From positions 1 to 64,000 of the forward strand of contig JAUIHT010000014.1 of the NCBI GenBank assembly GCA_030432235.1: 64,000 nt of DNA. The letters are read 5' to 3'. How positions within the stretch are numbered: the first letter of the stretch is position 1; each line of letters opens with the position of its first letter. The notes beneath the pieces are model-generated. The model saw only the letters and a program-made list of their open reading frames with translations. It was not told the origin of the DNA and made no database searches. The translations under genes were made by a program, and so were the position numbers. This stretch comes from Verrucomicrobiia bacterium. GTDB taxonomy: Bacteria > Verrucomicrobiota > Verrucomicrobiia > Opitutales > Cerasicoccaceae. Shown in pieces: positions 46,129 through 55,112 of the stretch.

Positions 46129-48666
46129 TCAGGACGAGCCTTCCGCGGTGTTATCTGCAAGTGTATCCATGCGTTCGGCCAATTGCCAGGCACGGACGTA
46201 ATCTATCTGAAAATAATCGGGCAGGCTGGCTTCGTCGATGTCCTTGGTCGACCAACCGCCCATCTGGACACAGAGGATAACGTAGCCGGGCACATTGCCC
46301 ACTTCCTCGTTTTCCCAGACGCCTTTTTTGACCCCATCGACATACCAGGTGAGTTTGCCCGGTTCCCAAAGCAGACCGAAGACGTGCCAGCCATCCGATG
46401 TCGGACCATAGTAAACCTGGTTGGTGCCCCACTGCTTGTGGTTGGCGCCGTAGCCTCCCCAATGGGCCGCGATATTGTTGCGACCAGGGCCCCACTCCGT
46501 CAGGTGCTCGAAGATATCAATCTCCATCCCCTGGCCGTTCTTGCTGCCGGTACTGCGGCGCTGCCAGACATCCAACCCGCTCTCCGCGCCACGGTCGGGC
46601 ATGAGCCAGAAGGCAGGCCAGAGTCCGCGGGCTGTCGGCGGCTTGAGCCGGGCCTCGATATAGCCGTAGCGCTGGGTCCATTTGTCGTAGGTGGTCAGTG
46701 CGGCAGTCGCGTACTTGCGCGTGGGCAGGTTCGGGTCGTCGTACTGGTGGCCGGGATTGACCTCGCACTTGATGGTCAGGTTGCCGTCCTCCACGCTGAT
46801 GTTTTTCTTGGTGAAACGCTCCAGAGCCCAGTCGGCAGGACCATCCCAGACATAGCGCGTGTTCCAGGTCTCCAAGTCGAGTTGATCGCCGTCAAACTGC
46901 TCGTCTAAAGTCATGACCCAATCGCCTTCCACCGGAGGACGCTCGCCGAGCCAATCCGGCGGCGTGACCGGGGTATCCCGATCCGCAATCGAACTGAAGA
47001 CGTTTTTGTTCTCGCCCTGGTCGGAGCTGCCGAAGGCTTTCAGGTCTTTAATAAGCAACGTGGTTTCCGCTTTGGGATGAACGAGAAAGAGCTGAACACC
47101 GGTTACCTTCCGGGAATCCAGCGGGAAGCCGGGAGCACCGTTGGACTGACCAAAGGTCAGCTGTATGTTTTTCGTCTCACCGGGTTGCAGCTTTTGCACT
47201 TCGGTGTTCCACGGCTCGTTTTTCCAATTGCCGGGATTGTCGACCCGGAGCGCGGCCTGAATGCGGTGAGTGCTTTCATTGGTGACCTCTACTTCGATGC
47301 CTTGAAAGTGCTCAAGGTTCCAGCCTCCCTTCGGGCAGGGGAACTGCACATTCGGATAATTGGTCTTTTCGAGAACAGCCCGTATCGCCTGTTCCTTGCC
47401 CGAGCCCACCACAGAGACCGTGCTGTGATAAGTTTTCAACTGATTGACGCTGGCGCCCTCCGCCAGGTTGAAAAGCTCACCCGATATGGCAGGCGAGTTG
47501 AAGTTTGTACTCGCCGAATCGCTCGATGCCGGGGCCGGGGTGGAAGCTTCTTGAGCCGCCTTGGGCGAAGCGGTACCGACCGGCTTGATGCTTTTGATGA
47601 GAAGCGCACCCTCCGCCTTCGGCTTGTCGACCAGCATCTTGATATTGGCAACGTTACCCGCATCCAGATTGTAGGCAGGCTGCCCGTAGGACTCGCCGAA
47701 GGTAACGGTCACGGTGCCGCTTTTACCGGCCCCGATCCAGGAGGTCTGGCTGTTCCAGGGAGACTTTTTCCAGTTGCCCGGATTGTCCACACGCAGGCCT
47801 ACGCCAAGACTGGTGCTCGTGGTATTGACGACCTCGGCCTGAACTCCGCTGAAGGCGGAAAGGTCCCACTTGCCGCCCATGGGCTTCATATCCACTCCCG
47901 GGTACGAGCCGCTTTTGGGGAACGACATCTTCAGGACAGGTGAGCCGCCCTCATCGGCAATGGAAACGCTGGCGCCGTTCTCCGTTTTGTAGGAGCTGGT
48001 GTCGCTCAGGTTCAGCAAATTCTCCGCGCTTGTTGGCGAAGCGGCCGGGCTCGATACCGTGGCCGTGGAGGCACTACCTCCCTGGGGTTCGGATGCACCC
48101 GCCGGTGCCGAGCCAACGGCACGCAGACCGGTAATCAGTACCTTCGAATCCGCTTTGGGTTTCGCAACAAAGAGCTTCAAAGCGATAACCTTGGCCGGGT
48201 CCAGCGGGTAGCCCGCATTACCATACGATTGGCCGAAGGTAACCGTCAGCGTCTGCTTTGCCCCGGCTGCCAGCCAGACATTCTGCGTATTCCAGGGAGA
48301 GTTTTTCCAATTGCCGGGGTTGTCCACGCGCAGGCCGATATTCAACCGGTTTTCGCTGAGGTTGACCAAGTCCACCTCGACGCCGCTGTACTGCGAAAGG
48401 TCCCAGCTTCCTCCGGGAACGGGGAAATTCAGTCCGGGATAGCCATTGCTTGCAGGGAACGTGACTTGCATCGCAGGCTGGCCGTCGCTGGCCGTCGCCT
48501 GAGCCACGGTGGCTCCGTATTCGGTTTTGAAGGTACCGGGCTCCGCGGTGGCCAAGTCCAGCAACTGCCCTGACGTAGGCGGTGTGGCGGCCTGACACAA
48601 GGCAATGCAGGCGCACCAGGCGAAAAAGGTAACGCTCCGGGAAAGAAAGGGTAATCGTATATGCAT
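46129..48666 (-). CDS. Secreted GH16 beta-glucanase with three N-terminal CBM-like modules
   Basis: 845 residues with signal peptide (about 1-27). Three repeats of about 150-170 residues (30-190, 210-365, 390-560) share LRVDNPGNWKNSPWNTQ and VTFGQSYGNAGYPLDP and look like carbohydrate-binding beta sandwiches found with agarases and laminarinases. The GH16 domain (about 575-825) has GLWPAFWLMPDRG and the catalytic EIDIFE (around residue 712: nucleophile Glu, assisting Asp, acid/base Glu). It cleaves internal beta-1,3 (or mixed) glucan or related galactan bonds outside the cell. It lies 17 bases behind a GH1 gene in the same direction. Confidence 0.9.
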   Translation of the reverse strand: MHIRLPFLSRSVTFFAWCACIALCQAATPPTSGQLLDLATAEPGTFKTEYGATVAQATASDGQPAMQVTFPASNGYPGLNFPVPGGSWDLSQYSGVEVDLVNLSENRLNIGLRVDNPGNWKNSPWNTQNVWLAAGAKQTLTVTFGQSYGNAGYPLDPAKVIALKLFVAKPKADSKVLITGLRAVGSAPAGASEPQGGSASTATVSSPAASPTSAENLLNLSDTSSYKTENGASVSIADEGGSPVLKMSFPKSGSYPGVDMKPMGGKWDLSAFSGVQAEVVNTTSTSLGVGLRVDNPGNWKKSPWNSQTSWIGAGKSGTVTVTFGESYGQPAYNLDAGNVANIKMLVDKPKAEGALLIKSIKPVGTASPKAAQEASTPAPASSDSASTNFNSPAISGELFNLAEGASVNQLKTYHSTVSVVGSGKEQAIRAVLEKTNYPNVQFPCPKGGWNLEHFQGIEVEVTNESTHRIQAALRVDNPGNWKNEPWNTEVQKLQPGETKNIQLTFGQSNGAPGFPLDSRKVTGVQLFLVHPKAETTLLIKDLKAFGSSDQGENKNVFSSIADRDTPVTPPDWLGERPPVEGDWVMTLDEQFDGDQLDLETWNTRYVWDGPADWALERFTKKNISVEDGNLTIKCEVNPGHQYDDPNLPTRKYATAALTTYDKWTQRYGYIEARLKPPTARGLWPAFWLMPDRGAESGLDVWQRRSTGSKNGQGMEIDIFEHLTEWGPGRNNIAAHWGGYGANHKQWGTNQVYYGPTSDGWHVFGLLWEPGKLTWYVDGVKKGVWENEEVGNVPGYVILCVQMGGWSTKDIDEASLPDYFQIDYVRAWQLAERMDTLADNTAEGSS

Positions 48667-48683
48667 GGTTTACTTTATAAGGT

Positions 48684-50096
48684 TTAGGAAAGAATGGCGG
48701 CTTCAGATTGCTCTCGGGCGAGAAAAACAGAGATAGGCTCCTCCAGACTTTCGCCGTTTGTCTTAATGACGTTACGGTACCAGTACGCCGAATCCTTGAG
48801 CGTGCGCTTCTGGGTTTCGTAGTCCACGTGGATGAGTCCGAACCGGTGCTTGTAACCCTCGGCCCACTCAAAGTTGTCCATCACGGACCAATGAAAATAG
48901 CCGCGCACATCGATACCATCGGCCACCGCGTTCTGGAGGCACTGCAAGTAGCGGCGCAGGAAGTCGATGCGCTGATGGTCGGGCACGCTGCCGTCCAGAG
49001 AAACCCAGTCATTGCAGGAAAGACCGTTCTCCGTAATGACGACCGGCAACTTGTAGCGCTCGGCGACAAACTTGGTGCCCCAATAGAGAATCTCAGGCGT
49101 GCGATTCCACAGGAAGTGCGTATGCGGCGAACCCGGAGCAAACGCATCGAGGCTGTAGCCGCCATCGGGCGTGGCGCGGGTGGGATACCCGTGGTACATA
49201 TTGGCACCAAAGAAGTCCAAGGGCTGCTTCATGATATCGAAGTCGCCGGAGTTGATGCGAGGCATGTTCTCCCCGTAGACCCGGATGCCTTCCTCGGGAT
49301 AAGTGCCAAACACAACCGGATCCGCCCACCAGGTATTGTTCCAGAAATTGCCGTCGTGAACCGCGCTCATCGCACGCAAGGCCGCGTCACCATCCGCCGG
49401 TGAGTCGGTGGCCGGGTAGTTGGTGCAAACCATGGGAGCCCAACCGACACTGGGCGTGCGGACGGCGTTGGCCCGTATGGACTGCACCGCGAGTCCGTGA
49501 CCAACGAGGGCGTTGTGCCCGGCTTGCAGCGCTTTTTGCAGAGACAACGCCATGCCGGGCGCATGTTCACCGGATAAATGGCCAAGCCCGATAAAGCACT
49601 GTGGCTCGTTCAACGTCATCCAGTAGGACACGCGATCGGACAAATGCTTCACCACGATGTCCGTGTAGTCGGCGAACCACTTGGGGCTGTCGGGATGCAG
49701 CCAGCCACCTTTTAACTCCAGCTCGTGGGGATAGTCCCAGTGAAAGAGAGTCACCCACGGATCGATGCCGTTTTCCAGAAGGCAGTCGATGAGCCGATCA
49801 TAGAACTCCAGGCCCTTGCGGTTGACGCGGCCCGTACCCTCCGGCATCAGACGCGGCCAGGAAACGGACAGACGATAGGCGTGAAGCCCCATCTGTGCCA
49901 TGAGACTTACGTCGTCGGCGTAACGGTGGTAATGGTCACAAGCGGTATCGCCGGTGTGCCCTTCCCAGACTTTGCCCTGTCGATGACTGAAGGCATCCCA
50001 CACCGACGGGCCTTTGCCATCGGCATTCCAGGCGCCTTCAATCTGATAGGCAGCCGCTGCTGCGCCCCACGTAAAGTTTTCCGGAAATTGTGTCAT
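48684..50096 (-). CDS. bgl: GH1 beta-glucosidase
   Basis: 470 residues, normal for GH1. The acid/base Glu is in TLNEPQ (about residue 163) and the nucleophile in VITENG (about 355). WGAAAAAYQIEGA and the C-terminal YFHWSVMDNFEWAEGYKHRFGL are family signatures. No signal peptide is seen, so it should act in the cytoplasm, releasing glucose from imported beta-linked oligosaccharides made by the GH16 and GH81 enzymes. It is followed at 17 bases by the modular GH16 gene, forming an operon. Confidence 0.95.
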   Translation of the reverse strand: MTQFPENFTWGAAAAAYQIEGAWNADGKGPSVWDAFSHRQGKVWEGHTGDTACDHYHRYADDVSLMAQMGLHAYRLSVSWPRLMPEGTGRVNRKGLEFYDRLIDCLLENGIDPWVTLFHWDYPHELELKGGWLHPDSPKWFADYTDIVVKHLSDRVSYWMTLNEPQCFIGLGHLSGEHAPGMALSLQKALQAGHNALVGHGLAVQSIRANAVRTPSVGWAPMVCTNYPATDSPADGDAALRAMSAVHDGNFWNNTWWADPVVFGTYPEEGIRVYGENMPRINSGDFDIMKQPLDFFGANMYHGYPTRATPDGGYSLDAFAPGSPHTHFLWNRTPEILYWGTKFVAERYKLPVVITENGLSCNDWVSLDGSVPDHQRIDFLRRYLQCLQNAVADGIDVRGYFHWSVMDNFEWAEGYKHRFGLIHVDYETQKRTLKDSAYWYRNVIKTNGESLEEPISVFLAREQSEAAILS

Positions 50097-50139
50097 CTCA
50101 AATGTTAGATCGTTTTGATTAATGCTGACGGGCGAATCC

Positions 50140-51708
50140 TCACTCTCCCATCTGACGATTTTTCACGTCCGGCACCGGGTCCAGTATCTGGTCGGCATTC
50201 TCGAGCCGCTCGCGAAGTTTTTCGTAAGGCACATCCTGCACGTCGCAGTCCTGCTCGAGGGCCAGAACGGCAGCCTCCGCGGCCGACTGAGAAAGAATCA
50301 TAAACACCGGCTCCATACGGATGGAACCGAAAGCGATATGCGAGGCGGCCAGGCAAAACGGAACGAACAGATTGCCGCACTCCCCTCGCTTCGGCACGAT
50401 GCTGCGATAGGAAATCGGGTACGGAGGCCCCGAGGCCACTTCGACATTGCCCTCGTTGAGGACCTTGCCGTCGACAACCACGCGGCGGCAGTTGTGGGAA
50501 TCCATGGTGTAAGCTGCCAGGGCGATCGAGTCGTTCACCGTCTGATGCCCGAGGCAATGATGCTCGGTCATGACCAAATCGCTGATCAATCGCCTCGACT
50601 CACGGACGTACAGAGCATGCGAGAAGCCGCCTGTCGCCACGAACTCATCGCGGCACCACCCGTAAGTGCGCACCTTCTTCTGAAAAGAGGAAGGGATGGA
50701 CGGGTCCGTACACCAGAACCACAAAAGGCCTTTCGTCCAGCGGACATGCTCCTGAAATATTTGCTCACGCTCTGCGTAACCCGCTCCCGGAAAGCGATGG
50801 CTCATGCCGATGTAATCCGTCGAAACCGCATGGCAGTTATTCATGTCCACCTTGTCGTCTCTAAGGTCGTCGAACTTCAAAAAATCAGGGACATGGCCGG
50901 CCCTACAAAAACGCGCCAGCAGCTCATAGTCTTCGGGCTGGTAGTCCGCGGGCTCAGTGAACGGAATTCGGTTTGCCGGATTATCCGTCAGGCACAAACG
51001 GAAGTTGTAAGCCTGCACGCGATCATCGCCCCGTCCCGTAACATGCGGCTCCGGATCGATTCCCGGCAACAGGCCGCTGTCGGGTTTTCCTTCGATGCGG
51101 TACGGATCCACGGGAAGATTGAATTGATGCCCGTGCAATACCTGCGAGCCGTTGTAGTGCTCGCCGTAATCCTGGTTGTCCTCGCGACCGATGGTATGGC
51201 TGACCCCGGCTTTGGCCATGAGGTCTCCCTCATAGCTGGCATCGATGAACATCCTGGCCTCAACCGTAATGCCGTTCTCCGTCGTCAGGCCGGTGATTCG
51301 GTCGCCGCTTGTAGTAACGTCCTTAAGGAAACTTTCAAAATGGCAAGTGATGTCTTCCTCGTCCAACCATTCGGCGTAAACGGACTCGGCCACATGCGGC
51401 TCAAAGAGCCAACATTCCCACTGGTCGTAACGTGCCCCCAGCCGCCGGTAAAATTGACGCGACAGACCGCCAATGGCCTGCTTGTTGCCGATATCGGTGA
51501 AGCTCAAACCGCCCGCAGTGAGCCCCCCGAGATGATAGCCCGGCTCCAGAAGCGCTACGCTCAACCCGTGGCGGCGAGCTGTAATCGCTGCGATGATTCC
51601 ACCCGAATTGGCGCCATACACGCAAAGGTCGACTTCCAATTTAATATTAAGCTTTTCCTCGGGGGGAGAGTAATACCGCAATTTATTTTTGGTAGGGGCT
51701 CCAAGCAT
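50140..51708 (-). CDS. FAD-dependent oxidoreductase (FAD_oxidored family)
   Basis: About 522 residues. The FAD-binding Rossmann motif is LCVYGANSGGIIAAITARRHGLSVALLEPG with GGLTAGGLSFTD; later blocks ARMFIDASYEGDLMAKAG and YRSIVPKRGECGNLFVPFCLAASHIAFGSIRMEP fit PF12831. These flavoproteins are common in sulfatase and glycoside hydrolase loci, with no settled reaction. Possible starts are 51741, 51723 and 51708; the last is favoured, but the first 25 residues look unconserved in any case. It sits 43 bases upstream of GH1, so it probably belongs to the same operon. Confidence 0.85.
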   Translation of the reverse strand: MLGAPTKNKLRYYSPPEEKLNIKLEVDLCVYGANSGGIIAAITARRHGLSVALLEPGYHLGGLTAGGLSFTDIGNKQAIGGLSRQFYRRLGARYDQWECWLFEPHVAESVYAEWLDEEDITCHFESFLKDVTTSGDRITGLTTENGITVEARMFIDASYEGDLMAKAGVSHTIGREDNQDYGEHYNGSQVLHGHQFNLPVDPYRIEGKPDSGLLPGIDPEPHVTGRGDDRVQAYNFRLCLTDNPANRIPFTEPADYQPEDYELLARFCRAGHVPDFLKFDDLRDDKVDMNNCHAVSTDYIGMSHRFPGAGYAEREQIFQEHVRWTKGLLWFWCTDPSIPSSFQKKVRTYGWCRDEFVATGGFSHALYVRESRRLISDLVMTEHHCLGHQTVNDSIALAAYTMDSHNCRRVVVDGKVLNEGNVEVASGPPYPISYRSIVPKRGECGNLFVPFCLAASHIAFGSIRMEPVFMILSQSAAEAAVLALEQDCDVQDVPYEKLRERLENADQILDPVPDVKNRQMGE

Positions 51709-52099
51709 AATTACATACTGCATTAGACCACAAAAAAGCACAAGGGACTTAGCTTCTCGGTTTTGGTCAAATAGTTGTACTTTTTACGCAACGGGTGACT
51801 TTTCTCTTTTTTTAAAGGCATGAAAGGCGTATACAATCCAGCATACCCTGTTTGAGAACACCCCATAAAATGAAAATAAAACTTATACCTACTCTATTCA
51901 TAATAGAGCTATAACTATCTTATTTTCGCTCTTCTTAACTAAAACTGAGTCCGCAACCAATTACCCCGGTTTCGTCATACCAAACTGCCCCACCCTGGTT
52001 GTCTGTCTGACGAACTTCTAGAGCACTAATGCTGCTAGTGAAACCAGCGGCATCATGACTTTACATATTATTTTCTACTAATCCTAACTCATAAATAAT
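51709..52099. other. AT-rich intergenic region between divergent oxidoreductase and GH16 genes
   Basis: About 390 bases at much lower GC than the flanking genes. It must contain promoters for the minus-strand oxidoreductase-GH1-GH16 operon and the plus-strand GH16. I saw no clear operator; the only weak inverted repeat is CACTA...TAGTG at about 52026-52042. No gene or RNA is supportable. Confidence 0.4.
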
Positions 52100-53902
52100 A
52101 TGAAGACTAGAGTACCCCGCAAAACCCCATCGGCATTCACCGTGATGTCGATTTTCATCTACCTTACAGCCTTCACTCTGCTCCATGGGCAACCGACTCC
52201 GCCGATTCAGGGCGACTGGACGCTGACCTTCGAGGACAACTTCAGCAGTTCCGACCTGGACGGCACCAAATGGAAAAACGGCACACACCACTCAGGCATT
52301 GAAGGCGCCGGCGGTAACGACCCCAGCCTCGTAACTATCTCCAGCGGCACGTTGAAAATCAAATCGAGCGTCGATGACATCGTTTACAGTGGAGACAGTT
52401 ATTCCTACTCCACCGGGGAAATCAGTACCTTCGCAAAGTTTACCCAACAGTATGGCTACTTCGAGGCACGAATAAAATATCCGGCCGTACAAGGGCTGTG
52501 GCCCGCTTTCTGGCTCATGCCGGACCGGGGAACCTATGGCAACAAAGACCTCTTTCGTAGAACCTACCTCAAGTTTAACATCAGTAGCTTCAGCGGTTCC
52601 GTAAGCAGTGCCGAGCTTCAGCTCACCATTGCGGGGGGTGAAGTCTCTGCTGACCCTAACAATGTCCTGGTCCTGCCGGTTTCCAATAACTCCTGGTCGG
52701 AAACATCCATTACCTGGAACAACGCCCCAACACCCGAGCCACGCTGGCTGAGTCAAAAGTGGGATATCGATCCAACCGTGGGCAACACCTTGTCCATCGA
52801 TCTCACCGACTATGTAACGCAGGAATACAGCGGTGACAAGGTCGTCTGCCTGTGCCTGGCCGACACATTCATGCTCAGCGAGCTCATACAGTTCTATAGC
52901 AGTGAAACCTCCACGCAGGCAGATCGTCCTAAGCTGGTGATTAACGGCCAGACCTTTTACCCCACCGGCGATTCTACGGTGCGCTGGGGCAGCTATGCCG
53001 ACACCAACTACGGCAACGACACCGTGCTGAACGTCAAGGACGGCTGGGGCAACACGGCCGATACCTTCAACGGCGGCATGGAAATCGACATCATGGAGTC
53101 CCTAGGAGTCTGGGGCGCCAATGAAATCCAGCATGCTGTACACTGGGACGGTTATCAAAGCCAGCACCAGGCCGTCGAATGGCAGGATATCACCTATGCG
53201 GCCACGGGTGATAATTTCCACACCTACGGCATGTACTGGGAAGAAGGACTCCTGGAATTCTACATCGACGGTGTCAATACGGCGACCTGGAACAATTCGC
53301 GCGTCATGAGTGTGCCGGCTTACATCATCCTTTCTCTCCAACTTGGCGGGTGGGATAGCAACAACGTCGGCTCGCAAGTGGACAATCAAGTCATGGAAGT
53401 GGACTATGTGCGCGTCTGGAGCGGTACCAAAACCGGAGGCAGCACTGGCAGCAGTATCGCCGGCACCAAAAACATCATCAACAAGTATACCGACAAGGCC
53501 TTGCGTCCGCTCAACGCCGGTACCGCAAACGATGTGCAAATCGTCCAAAATACTTTGGACAGTTCATGGAGCAGTCAAAAGTGGGACATCGTCGATGTGG
53601 GTGGCGGCTACTACAAGATCGTCAACAACTATACGGGCAGAGCCCTGCGTCCCCTCAATGCCGGTACCGGAGACAATGTCGCAATCATCCAGTACGGCTA
53701 CAACGGATGGGACACACAAAAGTGGGAGTTCCTGGATGCCGGCAACGGATATTACCAAATTCAGAACAAGTATACGGACAGGGTCCTGCGCCCCTACGAT
53801 CCGAGCGGCTCTGGCGGCACAGATGACGATCGGGACATCGTCCAGTACTCCTTGAATACCAGTTGGGACTCGGAGAAGTGGGAGCTCGTCGATAACCCCT
53901 GA
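52100..53902 (+). CDS. Secreted GH16 enzyme with inserted DNRLRE-like module and ricin-type lectin domain
   Basis: 600 residues. A signal peptide (about 1-31) leads into a GH16 domain that begins at residue 36 (IQGDWTLTFEDNFS) and reaches GLWPAFWLMPDRG at 132-144. Residues about 146-325 are then an inserted beta domain with the DNRLRE/CBM96 hallmarks RRTYLKFNIS, SWSETSITWNNAP and DRPKLVINGQ. GH16 resumes at GGMEIDIMES (catalytic Glu328, Asp330, Glu333) and ends near 441. Residues 455-600 are a ricin-B-like lectin with repeats of NKYTDKALRPLNAGT and SSQKWDIVD. It should degrade insoluble beta-glucan. The modular GH16 at 46129 has only a short loop at the insertion point. Confidence 0.88.
   Translation: MKTRVPRKTPSAFTVMSIFIYLTAFTLLHGQPTPPIQGDWTLTFEDNFSSSDLDGTKWKNGTHHSGIEGAGGNDPSLVTISSGTLKIKSSVDDIVYSGDSYSYSTGEISTFAKFTQQYGYFEARIKYPAVQGLWPAFWLMPDRGTYGNKDLFRRTYLKFNISSFSGSVSSAELQLTIAGGEVSADPNNVLVLPVSNNSWSETSITWNNAPTPEPRWLSQKWDIDPTVGNTLSIDLTDYVTQEYSGDKVVCLCLADTFMLSELIQFYSSETSTQADRPKLVINGQTFYPTGDSTVRWGSYADTNYGNDTVLNVKDGWGNTADTFNGGMEIDIMESLGVWGANEIQHAVHWDGYQSQHQAVEWQDITYAATGDNFHTYGMYWEEGLLEFYIDGVNTATWNNSRVMSVPAYIILSLQLGGWDSNNVGSQVDNQVMEVDYVRVWSGTKTGGSTGSSIAGTKNIINKYTDKALRPLNAGTANDVQIVQNTLDSSWSSQKWDIVDVGGGYYKIVNNYTGRALRPLNAGTGDNVAIIQYGYNGWDTQKWEFLDAGNGYYQIQNKYTDRVLRPYDPSGSGGTDDDRDIVQYSLNTSWDSEKWELVDNP
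52535..53074 (+). other. Segment coding for the inserted, apparently permuted DNRLRE-like module
   Basis: Residues 146-325 of the GH16 protein. In ordinary DNRLRE domains the DSTVRWGSYADTNYGNDTVL strand comes first and RRSYLKFD follows. Here RRTYLKFN opens the insert (153-160) and DSTVRWGSYADTNYG closes it (291-305), running on through KDGWGNTADTF into the GH16 catalytic motif. Confidence 0.65.
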
Positions 53903-53930
53903 TTCTGGAATCGCTCAGCAACTTAAACTG

Positions 53931-53958
53931 CCGCGGAAGGGTCTATTCTCTTCCGCGG
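53931..53958. other. Perfect 9-bp stem-loop after the GH16 gene
   Basis: CCGCGGAAG (53931-53939) and CTTCCGCGG (53950-53958) flank a 10-base loop. There is no T-run. It lies 28 bases after the GH16 stop and 13 bases before the next ATG, so it could cap the GH16 mRNA or affect translation of the next gene. Confidence 0.55.
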
Positions 53959-53971
53959 CCTCAACAAAGTC

Positions 53972-55063
53972 ATGAAGCGCAGAATCATCAAAATCATTGC
54001 CGTTGTGGCCGTCGCCACGGGTGCCTGGCTATGGGTAAATCGAGCCGGCGAAAAACCGGATGCCCCAAATGGTAACACCGTCACGGATACTCACGGGCAA
54101 AAAACGGCCCCCATATTCGCGGGTAGTACCACTGAGACAAATGCCCAACGGCTTAAACCGGCGGAACCAGAGGTGCCGTTAGTCGAATCACTACGCAGCC
54201 TTCTGGAGATTACCGATTCCAACGAGCGCAACGTCCGCGTCATTGAGGCCCTGAGTGAGGTCAACGCAGAGAACATCTATTCGGTCGTCGCTTGGCTGGA
54301 AAATACCATCCCTCCCGACAAGGACTCCTCCCCCGTGTACCAAGCGCTACTCGCCCACTGGGCCACTTTCGACGGCCCGGCCGCCACCCAGTACGCATTT
54401 CATTCGCTGGAGGGCGATCTGCGGCTGGACTGTGGCGTCGCCGCCACACGCAGTTGGGCGAGTGTGGACCTGGCCAGCGCGGGCGAGTACATCAAGCAGC
54501 TCCCCGAAGCCTACGGCAAAGATTACATCATCTACGACTTCGTCTTCCCCTATGTGGATTCCGATCCGTTGCAGGCCATGCAATGGGTACAAGGCGTGCC
54601 CGACGAATTTCGGGGCACCGCCGCGCTCCACGCTACGAACTATTGGCTTACTGTTGATGAAAAAGCAGCCACGGACTGGCTGATTGAAAATTCCAGCGGA
54701 CATCTCGAGAAAGAATCCATTCGGGAAGTGGCCTTACACTGGGTACGCCACGACCTGCAACAGGCCGATCAGTTGGTTTCGCGCTTGCAACAGGACGAAG
54801 CTAAGGCCGTGGCTATGGAATCCATTGTGAACTGGCTGGCCTCCCAGCGCCCGACTGAAGTCGCGGTATGGCTGAACGAATTTGAAAACACGCAGCTGCT
54901 GGATCGTGTCTATGCCACCTTCGCCCTGCGCATCAGCCGCATCGATGCCGGCAGCGCCGTAAGCTGGGCTGAGTCCATCACAGACGACGAATACCGCCTC
55001 GCAACCATCAGTGAGATTGGCCGTCGAAACACACCCGTGGAAGTTGCTTCCGACGAACCATAA
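53972..55063 (+). CDS. Membrane-anchored helical-repeat hypothetical protein
   Basis: 363 residues. One N-terminal transmembrane helix (about 5-22, IIKIIAVVAVATGAWLWV), a disordered linker to about 65, then helical repeats with recurring Trp and Ala (VVAWLENTI, LAHWATFDGPAATQYAF, TRSWASVDLASAGEYIKQLP, NWLASQRPTEVAVWLNEF). This HEAT/TPR-like pattern recurs in Verrucomicrobia but has no assigned function. It probably faces the periplasm. It follows the GH16 gene by 69 bases across a stem-loop and may be co-transcribed. Confidence 0.65.
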   Translation: MKRRIIKIIAVVAVATGAWLWVNRAGEKPDAPNGNTVTDTHGQKTAPIFAGSTTETNAQRLKPAEPEVPLVESLRSLLEITDSNERNVRVIEALSEVNAENIYSVVAWLENTIPPDKDSSPVYQALLAHWATFDGPAATQYAFHSLEGDLRLDCGVAATRSWASVDLASAGEYIKQLPEAYGKDYIIYDFVFPYVDSDPLQAMQWVQGVPDEFRGTAALHATNYWLTVDEKAATDWLIENSSGHLEKESIREVALHWVRHDLQQADQLVSRLQQDEAKAVAMESIVNWLASQRPTEVAVWLNEFENTQLLDRVYATFALRISRIDAGSAVSWAESITDDEYRLATISEIGRRNTPVEVASDEP

Positions 55064-55093
55064 AAAAGCCCGGACCGTTTTCGGCCCGGGCTT
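55061..55093 (-). terminator. Rho-independent terminator of the GH81 gene
   Basis: On the minus strand AAGCCCGG (55093-55086) pairs with CCGGGCTT (55073-55066) and is followed by TTTT to the end of the site. It lies about 20 bases after the GH81 stop at 55113. Its stem repeats that of the terminator at 40309-40336. Confidence 0.85.
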
Positions 55094-55112
55094 CGCTAAA
55101 GGATAGTCCCGC

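Noticed and set aside
50122-51726. 534-codon plus-strand frame
   Set aside because: Antisense to the FAD oxidoreductase, whose FAD motif and family blocks are clear.
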